Below, piece after piece: positions 16,049-25,016 of a stretch of 64,000 nucleotides of DNA; position 1 is the stretch's first letter, and every line of letters begins with the position of its first letter. The stretch is from contig NZ_CP129238.1 of the NCBI RefSeq assembly GCF_030413595.1, forward strand, positions 930,001-994,000. Direction: 5' to 3'. The DNA comes from Planococcus liqunii (GTDB lineage Bacteria > Bacillota > Bacilli > Bacillales_A > Planococcaceae). A program made the translations under genes and the position numbers. The notes below the pieces were generated by a model. The model ran no database searches. It was not told where the DNA came from and worked only from the letters and a program-made list of their open reading frames with translations.

Positions 16049-16085
16049 AAAGGCAGTTTGGATTATTCATCCAAACTGCCTTTTG
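16049..16085. terminator. Terminator after Hsp20 gene (bidirectional)
   Basis: AAAAGGCAGTTTGGAT and ATCCAAACTGCCTTTT form a near-perfect stem with a small loop and T-run, 18 bases after the Hsp20 stop. Confidence 0.9.
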
Positions 16086-16110
16086 CTATTCCAGGAGTGT
16101 TTGCAGGCAG

Positions 16111-16575
16111 TTAGTTGAATTCAAGGGATAAGGCAGATCGGTAGGCGGGAAAGTAATCAGAATCCATGGGAGCTTCCATTGTTTTACAAAGCTGTTGATA
16201 AACAGATTTGTTCCATATTTGCCTTGCCACACAAAAATTGAAAGAAGTGTTTTTGCCAAATTGCTTTTTAAAGAGATAAAGAGAATCGTCCGCTGCATTT
16301 GTCCGTCCGCCGCCTTCATGGATCAATTCCACTCCGTTCTCTTTCCCCCAGACCGCAAGAGCATAACGCAATATGAATGCAGGAGACAAATAATCGAATT
16401 CCCGCATGGTCCCGGATAAGTGAATATGTATGGTCTTTTCATACAGAAAGTTTAAGGACATTCCGATTGTCTGGCCTTCATAGCTTACTTCCACCAGCAG
16501 CAGATTTGGTCCAAAGTATGTCAGGAGTTTTTCAAAATAGGCATCTGTATTCGAAAAATAAATTCCATACTTCCA
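16111..16575 (-). pseudogene. 5'-truncated FemX/FemAB-like (GNAT fold) transferase remnant
   Basis: Only the C-terminal half of a family protein is present. The frame begins right after an in-frame TAG (minus strand, at 16576-16578) and gives KYGIYFSNTDAYFEKLL, then YEGQTIGMSLNFLY, HIHLSGT, LRYALAVWGKENGVELIHEGGG and SLYLFKKQFGKN. This pattern is typical of FemX-like/BioF2 GNAT proteins of about 330 residues, which add amino acids to lipid II or related acceptors. The first 170 or so residues are missing and the sequence upstream is AT-rich and non-coding. The nearest in-frame start (16494) has no ribosome site. It is most likely a decaying pseudogene. Confidence 0.7.
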
Positions 16576-16944
16576 CTAAGCAAAGAAGTTATTTGGTAAA
16601 AATATGTATAAAAGGATGGGTTTATAACTAAAAAATCTTAAATTGTAAATTTTCTGACACAAATATCGGTTTATGCGTTACTATTTGTTTAGGCAATGAA
16701 ATGAATCATCCTACAGAGGACTTATAAACTGTAATGGGCATACGAAGATGCATTTATAGTTTGGAAGTTTCGAACAGGCACGATAGAAGGGATTAGTCAT
16801 GGATTGTTTAAATAAAACCTTTCTCTCTAGCGCCATTTAACCTCTCTTTGATTCCCAGGCCTTACTGATTCGTGTCTTAAAGTTAATCGTTGTTCTTTCT
16901 TGATGCCCAGCCAAGCCGACAATTTAAGAAGGAGATGGAACTTG
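16576..16944. other. Intergenic region, 369 bases
   Basis: AT-rich with no open frame resembling a gene on either strand. It would have held the lost 5' half of the FemX-like gene but shows no recognisable homology to it. It ends with the promoter and leader of the 16945 gene. Confidence 0.5.
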
Positions 16945-17283
16945 ATGCAGCATAATCAGCTTTTGACTACCGAAAAAGTCCAATATACGTTTACACGTGT
17001 AAAAGATACCTACGAGGAAAATGGCCAAAAATTCATTACGTTGTTTGGCAGATTGACCGTTCAAAATGATGGGCAGTCGAAAAGTGCGTGGGTTGAAATT
17101 GAAGAAGTGAAATGGGAGCAGGCGACAGAAAAACTAAAGAATATGCCGGATGCTATGTATATGTTCAATGTCTCCAAACAAATTTTTAAAGATTTGCTTC
17201 AAATTGCAAGCAGCCATCATCAGGAATTATACTGTTTGACGCCTGTTTATGTCGCAAGGGAATATAACAAATTGGGCAGTTAA
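16945..17283 (+). CDS. Hypothetical protein, 112 residues
   Basis: I do not recognise this family. It has no signal peptide or membrane segment. It is mildly basic with alternating strands and helices (FTRVKDTYEENGQKFITLFGR, then a Trp-containing helix). The ATG at 16945 follows AAGGAGAT by 7 bases, which rules against the in-frame ATG at 16900. A terminator follows directly, so it is probably monocistronic. Confidence 0.65.
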   Translation: MQHNQLLTTEKVQYTFTRVKDTYEENGQKFITLFGRLTVQNDGQSKSAWVEIEEVKWEQATEKLKNMPDAMYMFNVSKQIFKDLLQIASSHHQELYCLTPVYVAREYNKLGS

Positions 17284-17299
17284 ATTCATACATATTGAC

Positions 17300-17335
17300 A
17301 AGGAACTTAACCGGAAGTGGGGAAGTTCCTTTTTA
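17300..17335 (+). terminator. Terminator after the 112-residue hypothetical gene
   Basis: AAGGAACTT (17300-17308) pairs with AAGTTCCTT (17323-17331), followed by TTTTAATTT. The remaining bases up to 17510 hold no gene. Confidence 0.8.
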
Positions 17336-17510
17336 ATTTGTCGTAGCTTGGAACTGCTGAAACACCTTTCTGGCAGAAGAGGTAGAGCTGCATATGGAAA
17401 TCGGGATGCAATCTGTTTATACGTAAAGTTAAGCCTAATTTGGCCATAAGGCGGGTATAGAAAAGAAATGTGTGAATTGCCTTAATGCTAAATCAGGAGG
17501 AGGTCATCTC

Positions 17511-18533
17511 ATGTATAAAAATGGCTGGAACTTATTGTTTTTTAAAGAAGCTGGTTTGCTGTTTTCCGACCACTACGGAATAAAATTAGATACAGATGTG
17601 CCAAATCCCTTTCAAAGCAAATATGAGAATATCGCACAAAAGGAAGTCATTGAATTAATCCATCCGATGACAAAGCAGCCTTATTCGTTTCAACTTCATG
17701 AATACGCATACGGGGATGAAATCCTGCGTTATGCAATTGCAGAGATGATGGAAAATGGCTTAAATTATCAGTGTGTGTGGCAGAAGGCAGAGCCTCTCGA
17801 ATCCCGGAATGCCCAAAAGGAAAGTAAAGAAACGAACAGTCTGATTAAATTAGACCATCGTTATGGCGTGTACCATTCCGTTCCAGGAATGAAAGAATTC
17901 TTGGCTCGCTATCAAGCTATGCCGTTTCTGGAACTTTGGCAGGAATACCATGAATATTTAAAAGCCAAGTTTGGAGAAGCTGTTGTGCCATTGTTGCCCG
18001 GGAATGCCAGTGAAGACATTGACGCTGTTTTCCACTTATGCAAAGCCGAACCCGTGGGGGATTTCGTCTCGCTGTACCGCTACTGTGATGGCAACGATCT
18101 GGATATGTGGATGGAGTTAGTGGAAGCCGGGCATCCAGCTTATGCCCATATTACAGGATATCCCCTGATGAATTTACGGGAAATCCGTCTGGAAGCCGAA
18201 GAAGCAGCACGGGAAGCAATCAGCCGGGAAGAAGTCCAGTCGATACCGGAAGGCTTTGTGAAAGATAATTTTATGTTGGCGCAGAAAATTCCGATTTACC
18301 ACGACGGCGGCGGAAACTTTATCGCCATTGATTTGGACCCTGACACCAAAGGGTACTATGGCCAAATTGTCGAAGTGGACCACGAATACGAAGATCGACT
18401 TGTTCTGGCGGATAGTTTAAAAGAATACGTCGCCATTCTTTATTATTTTGTAAAAGAGCTGGGGGTTATCTATAACGGCGAAGGCTTTGAAGGGGAAAAA
18501 CCGATATCTGCCTATATTGTACGCAGTGAGTGA
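17511..18533 (+). CDS. SMI1/KNR4 (SUKH) domain protein with N-terminal extension
   Basis: This 340-residue cytosolic protein starts at an ATG at 17511 with AGGAGGAGG about 8 bases upstream. The C-terminal part (about 185-335) has SUKH-type features: LYRYCDGND, YPLMNLREIRLE, then QKIPIYHDGGGNFIAIDLDPD and GQIVEVDHEYEDRLVLADSLKEY. The N-terminal 110 residues form a separate, unrecognised module. SUKH proteins include immunity proteins against secreted nuclease toxins as well as general regulatory adaptors. No toxin or secretion gene is adjacent, so an immunity role is not supported here. It is flanked by its own terminator. Confidence 0.75.
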   Translation: MYKNGWNLLFFKEAGLLFSDHYGIKLDTDVPNPFQSKYENIAQKEVIELIHPMTKQPYSFQLHEYAYGDEILRYAIAEMMENGLNYQCVWQKAEPLESRNAQKESKETNSLIKLDHRYGVYHSVPGMKEFLARYQAMPFLELWQEYHEYLKAKFGEAVVPLLPGNASEDIDAVFHLCKAEPVGDFVSLYRYCDGNDLDMWMELVEAGHPAYAHITGYPLMNLREIRLEAEEAAREAISREEVQSIPEGFVKDNFMLAQKIPIYHDGGGNFIAIDLDPDTKGYYGQIVEVDHEYEDRLVLADSLKEYVAILYYFVKELGVIYNGEGFEGEKPISAYIVRSE

Positions 18534-18561
18534 AAGCAGTGGGGCTTCCGCTGCTTTTTTG
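18533..18561 (+). terminator. Terminator after SUKH gene
   Basis: AAAGCAGTGG and CCGCTGCTTT pair around GGCTT and run into TTTTTT. The stem overlaps the stop codon region of the upstream gene. Confidence 0.8.
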
Positions 18562-18684
18562 CATGCCTTTTCCAGCCAAGTGAATGGATACCGATGAATT
18601 TTGCTTCCAGCTGTAGTATGTTTAAGTAGAAGTTAACTTATTACATAAGAAGCGATGAAAACATTCAGTAATTGGAGGGATTTT

Positions 18685-19629
18685 ATGAATATCTTGCTGA
18701 TGCTGCGGGAAGCATTTTATGGAGCGGACCCAAATTTAATTGAAGAGCTGGAAAAAATAGGGAACGTAAAAGTCTTGTATACCGATAAGGGAATTGACAA
18801 GGACGAATTGAAAAATGAAGTAAAAGATACGGATATTATTTTGGTGAATATCGTAAAAATTGATAAAGATATAATGGACGCTGCTCCTCATTTGAAATAC
18901 ATTGTAAAGTTTGGGGCAGGCGTCGACAATATCGACATTGATTATGCTAAACAAAAAGGCATCCGCGTCACAAGTGCACCGGGGTTGAATGCCCAGGCAG
19001 TGGCAGACCATGCTTTCGGACTGATGCTGTCAGCTGCCCGGGACATCCCCAAAAAAGATAAGGAAGTAAAGTCCGGCTATTGGGATACAACAATGGGATA
19101 TGAAATTTACGAGAAAAAACTGGGGATCATCGGTTTTGGCGCAATTGGAAAAGCTTTGGCGAAACGCGCGATGGGCTTTGATATGCAAACGCTGGCTTAT
19201 GGCAATTACAAGGATTACGAGTTGGCTGAAAAGCTTAACGTCCGTTTTGTTGAGCGTGACGAATTGTTTAAAGAAGCCGATTACATCATTATCGCTACGA
19301 GCCTGACAGCTAAAAATAAACATTTGGTGAACAAGGAAACGCTCGCGCTGATGAAACCGAGTGCTTTTTTGGTCAACATTTCCCGTGGACAATTGGTTCA
19401 TGAGGAAGATTTGATCGAGGCGTTAAAGAGCGGGAAAATAAAAGGCGCAGCGCTGGATGTATTTGAAAAAGAACCGCCGGCCAACGAATTGCCGAAACTG
19501 GAAAACGTAGTGGCAACTCCGCATGTAGGAGGAGCCACCTATGAGGCAGTAGCCCGTATAAGCGACTTATCGATCTCCAATATTAAAAACTTGTTGAATG
19601 GAGAAGACTTGGATTTTGAAGTTCTTTGA
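18685..19629 (+). CDS. D-isomer-specific 2-hydroxyacid dehydrogenase
   Basis: A 314-residue NAD-dependent oxidoreductase. The substrate domain is discontinuous around a central Rossmann domain (GIIGFGAIGKALAKR, the GxGxxG motif). The active-site Arg lies in NISRGQLV, the Glu in DVFEKEPP and the His in ATPHVGGAT. It would interconvert a D-2-hydroxyacid and a 2-oxoacid. Phosphoglycerate, glyoxylate and hydroxypyruvate reductases share this pattern, and the C-terminal regulatory ACT domain of full-length SerA is absent. The ATG at 18685 follows GGAGGG. It is monocistronic. Confidence 0.87.
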   Translation: MNILLMLREAFYGADPNLIEELEKIGNVKVLYTDKGIDKDELKNEVKDTDIILVNIVKIDKDIMDAAPHLKYIVKFGAGVDNIDIDYAKQKGIRVTSAPGLNAQAVADHAFGLMLSAARDIPKKDKEVKSGYWDTTMGYEIYEKKLGIIGFGAIGKALAKRAMGFDMQTLAYGNYKDYELAEKLNVRFVERDELFKEADYIIIATSLTAKNKHLVNKETLALMKPSAFLVNISRGQLVHEEDLIEALKSGKIKGAALDVFEKEPPANELPKLENVVATPHVGGATYEAVARISDLSISNIKNLLNGEDLDFEVL

Positions 19630-19670
19630 AATTAAGTGTTAAAACGGATTTTGTATATTTCGTGCATAAA

Positions 19671-19716
19671 AGAGGGTGTTGGATGAATCTGTATTCATTC
19701 TGCACGCTCTTTTTTG
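19671..19716 (+). terminator. Terminator after hydroxyacid dehydrogenase
   Basis: AGAGGGTGTTGGATGAAT and ATTCATTCTGCACGCTCT form an imperfect long stem around CTGT, with a TTTTTT tail. Confidence 0.7.
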
Positions 19717-19956
19717 TATTGTGAAAAAATGAACAAAGATTACTTAACAAATATGGCTTTAAAAACAATTATTAATCATGGTTTTTTCTTCGTTTTGCGA
19801 AATTGAAAAGAGAATTTAAGGTTAATATTTATTCTTAAAATAGAATAATAAAAAAGGAGAATGAGGCAGTTGCAGAGAATTATATTTATTAATACTACAT
19901 GCTGCATAATAGACCGGCAATACAAGAACGTGCCAAATTAAGAGGGGGGAAGGAAG
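19717..19956. other. AT-rich intergenic region
   Basis: This 240-base AT-rich stretch contains AT-rich inverted segments (TTAATATTTATTCTTAAAAT) and a 26-codon frame at 19861-19941 whose AAGGAGA site is too close to its ATG to be convincing. It holds the promoter region for the 19957 gene. Confidence 0.4.
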
Positions 19957-20337
19957 ATGTTAATCCATTCGAATGAAGATCATGTCGCGGCTTTGGTGTT
20001 GGAAGAAGTAACGGTGCTGTTTGAAGAAATGAAAGCGTTTAGCCAGCTTTATGGACCGGATAAAGAAGACTTGGAAGAAGACGATGAAGCAGCGCTGCTG
20101 CTGATTGGCATCAATCTTCTTGCCCCTGCCAGTTTGGACACCTATATCGAAGCCATCAAACTGCTTTCCTATTTTCTAGCGGAGCATTGCTGGCAAGAAG
20201 AGCCGGAAATGGAGCTGCGCTGCAGCGAGCTGCTGGACCGGGCGAAGGAAATTTTGCCGGCAGAAAAGCGCCATCGCCGTTCCATCCGGAAATGGATGCT
20301 GCAACTGGATGAAAAAATGCTGCGGGCTTTTATTTAA
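19957..20337 (+). CDS. Hypothetical protein, 126 residues
   Basis: I do not recognise the family. It is an acidic, all-helical protein with an acidic loop (DKEDLEEDDEAA), a hydrophobic helix that is not long enough for a clear membrane span, and a basic C-terminal helix (AEKRHRRSIRKWM). The ATG at 19957 follows a GAGGGGGGAAGG purine run. The Ohr-like gene begins about 100 bases downstream, so the two may be cotranscribed. Confidence 0.65.
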   Translation: MLIHSNEDHVAALVLEEVTVLFEEMKAFSQLYGPDKEDLEEDDEAALLLIGINLLAPASLDTYIEAIKLLSYFLAEHCWQEEPEMELRCSELLDRAKEILPAEKRHRRSIRKWMLQLDEKMLRAFI

Positions 20338-20437
20338 AGGCGAAAACACTGCTTTTCGATGAGCCGATTGATGTGAAAGGGAACGCCAGGGGCGTATACT
20401 GACAGTGAAAATTAAATCCGGAAAGGGGATTTTGAAA

Positions 20438-20911
20438 GTGGACGGTTCACAATTGCTGCACCGGTCGGTTGCTGCCATCACGATTGACGGGCCAGGCGGA
20501 GAAAGTTATTTGGAGGATGGTGCCTTTTCAGCGCCGGTTGCTGCTCCGGCGGAACTCGGAGGCACAGGGCCCAAAACAGCTTTTAATCCGGGACGTTTTT
20601 TAGCTTTGGGATACAGCACTAGCTTCAGTTTCATTTTAGCGAAAATCATGCAGGATGAAGGGAAGTCGGCGAGAACACGGGTAAGCTGCATCGTGTCGCT
20701 GTTCACAGATCCAATGGATGAAGGGTTTAACAAAATCGGCATGGACTTGGAAGTTGCAATCGAAGGAATGGACGAAAGCGAAGTGCAGCGGCTGGCAGAT
20801 GAGACGCATGTACATTGTCCGGTATCAAAAGCAGTGCTTGGCAATGTCGATGTGCACATCAAAATTATTCCTTACAAAGCAGAAAGCAAGCCGCTGGCAT
20901 CGGCTGATTGA
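20438..20911 (+). CDS. Ohr/OsmC-family protein lacking the peroxidatic Cys
   Basis: This OsmC-fold protein of about 157 residues follows the Ohr organic hydroperoxide resistance pattern, but with key changes. The first catalytic Cys of Ohr (in GYAACF) is Ser62 here (GYSTSF), and the neighbouring NPEQL Glu is Gly (NPGRF). The second Cys is kept (C127 in HCPVSKA). Without the peroxidatic Cys, normal thiol peroxidase activity is not expected. A binding, sensing or altered redox role is possible (inference). The GTG at 20438 lies 9 bases after AAAGGGG. A TTG at 20432 and a GTG at 20405 are alternative starts. A strong terminator follows. Confidence 0.8.
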   Translation: MDGSQLLHRSVAAITIDGPGGESYLEDGAFSAPVAAPAELGGTGPKTAFNPGRFLALGYSTSFSFILAKIMQDEGKSARTRVSCIVSLFTDPMDEGFNKIGMDLEVAIEGMDESEVQRLADETHVHCPVSKAVLGNVDVHIKIIPYKAESKPLASAD

Positions 20912-20928
20912 CAAGCACTAGCATAGAA

Positions 20929-20968
20929 AGAAGCGGTTGAACCAATTGGCTCAACCGCTTCTTTTTTG
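20929..20968. terminator. Terminator after Ohr-like gene
   Basis: AAGAAGCGGTTGA and TCAACCGCTTCTT pair perfectly around ACCAATTGGC and continue into TTTT. It lies between convergent genes. Confidence 0.9.
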
Positions 20969-20998
20969 CTTTGCAAGAGAAGGAAGACAGGATCGGTC

Positions 20999-21544
20999 TT
21001 ACGTTTTTCGAAGCACTTTAATGGCGCGGAATAGCCAGTAACCATAAATTCCCATAATGCCATAACCGATAAGGATAATTAAGGCTGGAACGTAATCAGA
21101 TGTATTGCCGGAATCTGTAGACATTCCAGCTAAGAACAATGGCATAATCGGCAGCATAACTGCACCCGGTCCTGTACTGACCAGCAGCAGGGCGCCAGGG
21201 GCTATCACCAGCCACGGCCAAACCGGTTTTTTCTTTTCTTCTGCTTTTTCTGCCTGAGGAAAGGCAGGAGGATGTTCCATTGATTTCTCTTCCAATTCGC
21301 TATTGCGCCGAACTGCAGCTCCAATTGTACGCTTTGCCCATCGAATGGACAGCAAAGCCCCGGCTGCAAAGCTAAGAGCAACCACCAGCATAACCACCGA
21401 AACTATACTGAATTCTTCCGGCCTCCAAATGGGAAGTACAGCGGTCATAAAAATAATTGGAAGCATAGATACCAGAATAAATGCACTGACGATTAGAACA
21501 AGCCAGGCGAGCATCGGCGGCCGTTTGGCAAGTGACTGCATCAT
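20999..21544 (-). CDS. Hypothetical membrane protein, 181 residues
   Basis: Four hydrophobic helices are arranged as two pairs (about 12-36 and 47-67, then 109-141 and 150-172), separated by a charged cytoplasmic-type loop rich in Glu, Lys and Pro (about 75-107). I do not recognise the family and see no catalytic motif. The gene begins ATG ATG at 21544/21541 and stands alone between an Ohr-like gene and a desaturase-like gene. Confidence 0.6.
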   Translation of the reverse strand: MMQSLAKRPPMLAWLVLIVSAFILVSMLPIIFMTAVLPIWRPEEFSIVSVVMLVVALSFAAGALLSIRWAKRTIGAAVRRNSELEEKSMEHPPAFPQAEKAEEKKKPVWPWLVIAPGALLLVSTGPGAVMLPIMPLFLAGMSTDSGNTSDYVPALIILIGYGIMGIYGYWLFRAIKVLRKT

Positions 21545-21665
21545 TAAGTTTTCCCCTTCAACAAATATTTTTCCTTATTATAAGTCATTGCAACTAGGAA
21601 TGAAATATTTTTTGAATTTTAATTAGGTACTATGGCATTGTTTGAGGGACGATTAAAGTGCAACA

Positions 21666-23153
21666 TCAATAAATTAAGCGTTTCCCGGAAATCGTGCGGG
21701 CAACGTGGATTCCGCTTGTTGCCACTCCGATTGTGCCGGCTCCCGGAAAAATGTGGTCGCCGCAGACATAAAGGCCCGGCAGTCCGGAACGGTGCGAAAT
21801 GGCGTTAAACAAAGCAGCGTTGACAGTTTGTGGAAAGCCCCCAACATAGCCGTTCGGACGTCCGGTATAATGTTCCCACGCCTTGGGTGCACCGGTTTCA
21901 AGATAAAGGATGGCTTCCTGGAAGCCAGGGATCAATTTTTCTATGGCCCTGAGAATGCGGCCAGACACAGCTTCACGGGAAGCTTCGTACTTATCTTTCG
22001 CATCCCAGTTTTCGAAGCGGGTATGAGTAGAGATGGTTACGGTTTGTATCCCTGCCGGAGCCCGCAGCAAATCATTCGGCCTTGAAGATGACATGAAAAA
22101 GTAATCGCCTTCTGCCAAGCCCTCACCACTTTTGCTAGCAATCTGGCGAAATAGCGGCAAGGGAGCTTTCAGTTTTGACGAATCGACAGCGATATACAAT
22201 GACAAAGTAGTCCAAGTCGGAGTGGCTAAGCCTTCACGCAACGGTTTTTTCAGCTTGTTGAGCTGTGAAGGCGCCAGGAGCTTAGGCAATTGATGAATCG
22301 GCACATTCAATACCACATGGTCTGCCTGGTATTGGTTGCCGCGCTGGTCGGTTGCTGTCCATTTTCTATCCTGTTGCTGCAGCTTTACCACGGTCCGCCG
22401 TTTCTTCAAGGTGCCGCCATTTTCGATCAGGCTTTTGCCCATGATTTCGGCGAGTTGATACAATCCGCCTGGAATGTAATATGCGCCTTCGTGATAAATA
22501 TCAAGTGCCAAGGACGCAAGCAAATAAGAGGCGTCTTTGCTGCCGGTTTGCAGGCTGTCAATCAGCAAGGCATCAATCATTTGCCGAAAAAGCTGCAATT
22601 GATCCAGGCCATGGCGCTTCAGCCGCTGTTCGAGTGTTTGATTGAAGAAAGGCAATAATTTTACATGGCTGGGACGAAGAGAAGCCATTAAAAATGACCA
22701 TTCTTTCGGTGTGCTTGGCGGAAGCACAGGAAGCGGTCCCATCAATGTCCGGATATTTGCGGCAACCGAAAAGATTTCGCTATAAAAAGCCCGGATTTGC
22801 CGCTCGTATTCAGGGAAGCGGCGGACCATTTGGCTGACATGCTTTTCCCGGTCTTTAAAAAACTTAAAAGTAGCTTCGGGATGCACCATTTCCATAACAG
22901 TTTCAAGCGGCTCAAGTGGAAAGGGTTTTTCCAAATAGCGAAATACCCGTTCAACAATCCCGTTTTCTTCAAGTCCCATTCCGAGGGTAGCTCCAACGGC
23001 AAACAAGTATTCATTGCGCTGATACTTGCCGGCACAACCGCCAAGTTCAGAGGAGGCTTCAAGAAGCGTTACATCCATCCCGTGTTTTGCCAGCAGTGAA
23101 GCGGTTGTTAAGCCGCCGATTCCTGCTCCCACTACTAATACAGATTGATCCAT
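21666..23153 (-). CDS. FAD-dependent phytoene desaturase-family oxidoreductase (CrtN-like)
   Basis: This is a protein of about 495 residues with an N-terminal dinucleotide-binding motif (VLVVGAGIGGLTTASLLAKHG then EASSELGGC) and a C-terminal FAD segment (GLYVCGDHIFPGAGTIGVATSG). The middle resembles carotenoid desaturases and isomerases (YYIPGGLYQLAEIM). It could dehydrogenate or isomerise a C30 carotenoid precursor, as in pigmented Planococcaceae. It is not within a crt cluster here, so the substrate is open. The ATG at 23153 has AAGGAGGAG 5-8 bases upstream, which rules against longer in-frame starts up to 23249. Confidence 0.82.
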   Translation of the reverse strand: MDQSVLVVGAGIGGLTTASLLAKHGMDVTLLEASSELGGCAGKYQRNEYLFAVGATLGMGLEENGIVERVFRYLEKPFPLEPLETVMEMVHPEATFKFFKDREKHVSQMVRRFPEYERQIRAFYSEIFSVAANIRTLMGPLPVLPPSTPKEWSFLMASLRPSHVKLLPFFNQTLEQRLKRHGLDQLQLFRQMIDALLIDSLQTGSKDASYLLASLALDIYHEGAYYIPGGLYQLAEIMGKSLIENGGTLKKRRTVVKLQQQDRKWTATDQRGNQYQADHVVLNVPIHQLPKLLAPSQLNKLKKPLREGLATPTWTTLSLYIAVDSSKLKAPLPLFRQIASKSGEGLAEGDYFFMSSSRPNDLLRAPAGIQTVTISTHTRFENWDAKDKYEASREAVSGRILRAIEKLIPGFQEAILYLETGAPKAWEHYTGRPNGYVGGFPQTVNAALFNAISHRSGLPGLYVCGDHIFPGAGTIGVATSGIHVARTISGKRLIY

Positions 23154-23422
23154 CCCGACTCCTCCTTTATTTCTATTATGTGGGCATTTTCTTTGCCTTA
23201 GCAAGTTTAGGGCAATGGCATTCATTGATGGCATTTTATTAAAAAGCACAAATTTCTAAATACAGGTTTTAAAATTAAGAGCTTAGGCAAAAAAAGAGTG
23301 CAAAAAATTTTTGCGCAAAAATTTTAAATTTTATAATTTTTGAAAAAAACATTTGCGCCTGAATGAAAGGCATGGCAAAATAGGTGAAAGGGTTTTCATA
23401 ACAGACAGCGAGGAGAGGAATT

Positions 23423-24892
23423 ATGAAAAAACAGCAGGAAATCGAAATACCTTTTTTAATGGCTTTAATTCCTTTGGTCATCATGATAGCGATAATGGCA
23501 GTGACCATTATTAAATTTGAAGGAAGCCCCCATGTTCCATTGTTGATCGGGGCAGCTGCAGCAGCCTTCATCGGATGGCGCTACGGCTATAAATGGGATG
23601 TTATTGAAGAAGGGGCTTATAAAGGCATCCGCATGGCGCTTCCGGCGATTGTCATTATTATTCTGGTTGGCCTCATCATCGGTGCCTGGATTGGCGGCGG
23701 CATTGTAGCGACAATGATCTACTACGGATTGAAAATCATTACACCGTCCTTATTCCTGGTAACAATCTGCGTTATTTGCGCCATTGTCACTTTGGCAATC
23801 GGCAGTTCCTGGTCCACGATGGGAACCATTGGCGTTGCCGGTATGGGAATCGGCGTGAGTATGGGGATTCCGGCAGCCATGGTGGCGGGAGCGGTCATTT
23901 CCGGTGCCTATTTTGGAGACAAGATGTCACCGTTGTCCGATACAACGAATTTAGCTGCAGGGATTACCGGAACGGATTTGTTTGTACATATAAAACACAT
24001 GATTTATACCACGATTCCCGGTTTGGTCATCGCCTTGGTCGTTTACTTTTTCCTTGGCCGGCAGTTCGGGGGAGCAGCGGTGGATACAGGGAACATCAGC
24101 AGCATTTTGACGGCGCTGGAAAGCAATTTCGTAATATCGCCTTGGCTATTGCTCGTGCCGCTTGCCGTAGTGGTAATGGTAGCGAAAAAAGTTCCAGCTT
24201 TGCCAGCGCTTGCTATTGGCGTATTGCTCGGCTGGTTGTGCCATGTCTTTATCCAAGGGGGCAATGTGGCAGATGCAGTCAACACATTGCACGATGGCTT
24301 CTCAATTTCAAGTGGAAACGAAATGGTCGACAACTTGTTTAACCGCGGCGGCATTGATTCGATGATGTATACCGTCTCGCTTACCATCGTGGCCATGATT
24401 TTTGGCGGAATCATGGAACAAGTCGGGATGCTGCAGGCTATTGTGAAGCAAATCTTAAAAGTGGCGAAATCTGCCGGCAGCCTGATTGCCGCGACGATTG
24501 TATCGGCATTTTTTACAAATGCAACTGCATCTGAACAATACATTTCGATTCTTCTTCCGGGAAGAATGTATGCGAAAGCTTTCAAGGACAAAAACTTGCA
24601 TTCAAAGAATTTATCGCGGGCACTCGAAGATGGCGGAACGGTTACTTCGCCTTTAGTGCCTTGGAATACATGCGGTGTTTTCATACTGGCAACATTGGGC
24701 GTTGAGACATTTGCCTATGCCCCTTATGCCGTATTGAATTATGCTATCCCGATCATTTCCATTATTATGGCTTTCCTCGGCTTGAAAGTGGAATACTTAA
24801 CAGAGGAAGAAATAAAAGCGCTCAAAGAAAAAGAAGCAAAACAGGCAGAAGAAAATACGGAAACCGACTCTTCTGGATCAGTACTGACGTAA
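23423..24892 (+). CDS. nhaC: NhaC-family Na+/H+ antiporter
   Basis: This 489-residue membrane protein has about 11-12 hydrophobic segments. The conserved core GDKMSPLSDTTNLAAGITGTD and the second-half FFTNATASEQYISILLPGRM are characteristic of the NhaC family, which exchanges Na+ for H+ (or malate/lactate in MleN-like members). The ATG at 23423 follows AGGAGAGGA. The upstream region holds an AT-rich near-palindrome (GCAAAAAATTTTTGC at 23300-23314), possibly a promoter element. A terminator follows. It probably supports sodium and pH homeostasis. Confidence 0.88.
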   Translation: MKKQQEIEIPFLMALIPLVIMIAIMAVTIIKFEGSPHVPLLIGAAAAAFIGWRYGYKWDVIEEGAYKGIRMALPAIVIIILVGLIIGAWIGGGIVATMIYYGLKIITPSLFLVTICVICAIVTLAIGSSWSTMGTIGVAGMGIGVSMGIPAAMVAGAVISGAYFGDKMSPLSDTTNLAAGITGTDLFVHIKHMIYTTIPGLVIALVVYFFLGRQFGGAAVDTGNISSILTALESNFVISPWLLLVPLAVVVMVAKKVPALPALAIGVLLGWLCHVFIQGGNVADAVNTLHDGFSISSGNEMVDNLFNRGGIDSMMYTVSLTIVAMIFGGIMEQVGMLQAIVKQILKVAKSAGSLIAATIVSAFFTNATASEQYISILLPGRMYAKAFKDKNLHSKNLSRALEDGGTVTSPLVPWNTCGVFILATLGVETFAYAPYAVLNYAIPIISIIMAFLGLKVEYLTEEEIKALKEKEAKQAEENTETDSSGSVLT

Positions 24893-24897
24893 ATTTG

Positions 24898-24934
24898 AAA
24901 AGGCATCAAGCTTAAACCGCTTGATGCCTTTTTA
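24898..24934 (+). terminator. Terminator after nhaC
   Basis: AAAGGCATCAAGC and GCTTGATGCCTTT pair around TTAAACC, followed by TTATTTTTC. Confidence 0.85.
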
Positions 24935-25016
24935 TTTTTCATTTCCCCTCCAGCTGCATTTAAAGGTTTCCCGATTCGGGTAATGGATGGAAAAGGACTG
25001 GAACGGAGGTCAGTGG

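Noticed and set aside
17511..18533. Toxin-immunity system around the SUKH protein
   Set aside because: No polymorphic toxin, LXG, WXG100 or secretion gene is adjacent.
19861..19941. 26-codon frame in the AT-rich gap before 19957
   Set aside because: The AAGGAGA is one base from the ATG, the peptide is not protein-like, and there is no family or context support.
21666..23153. Carotenoid biosynthetic cluster
   Set aside because: Only one CrtN-like gene is present and neighbours are an unrelated membrane protein and an antiporter, so no pathway cluster can be claimed.
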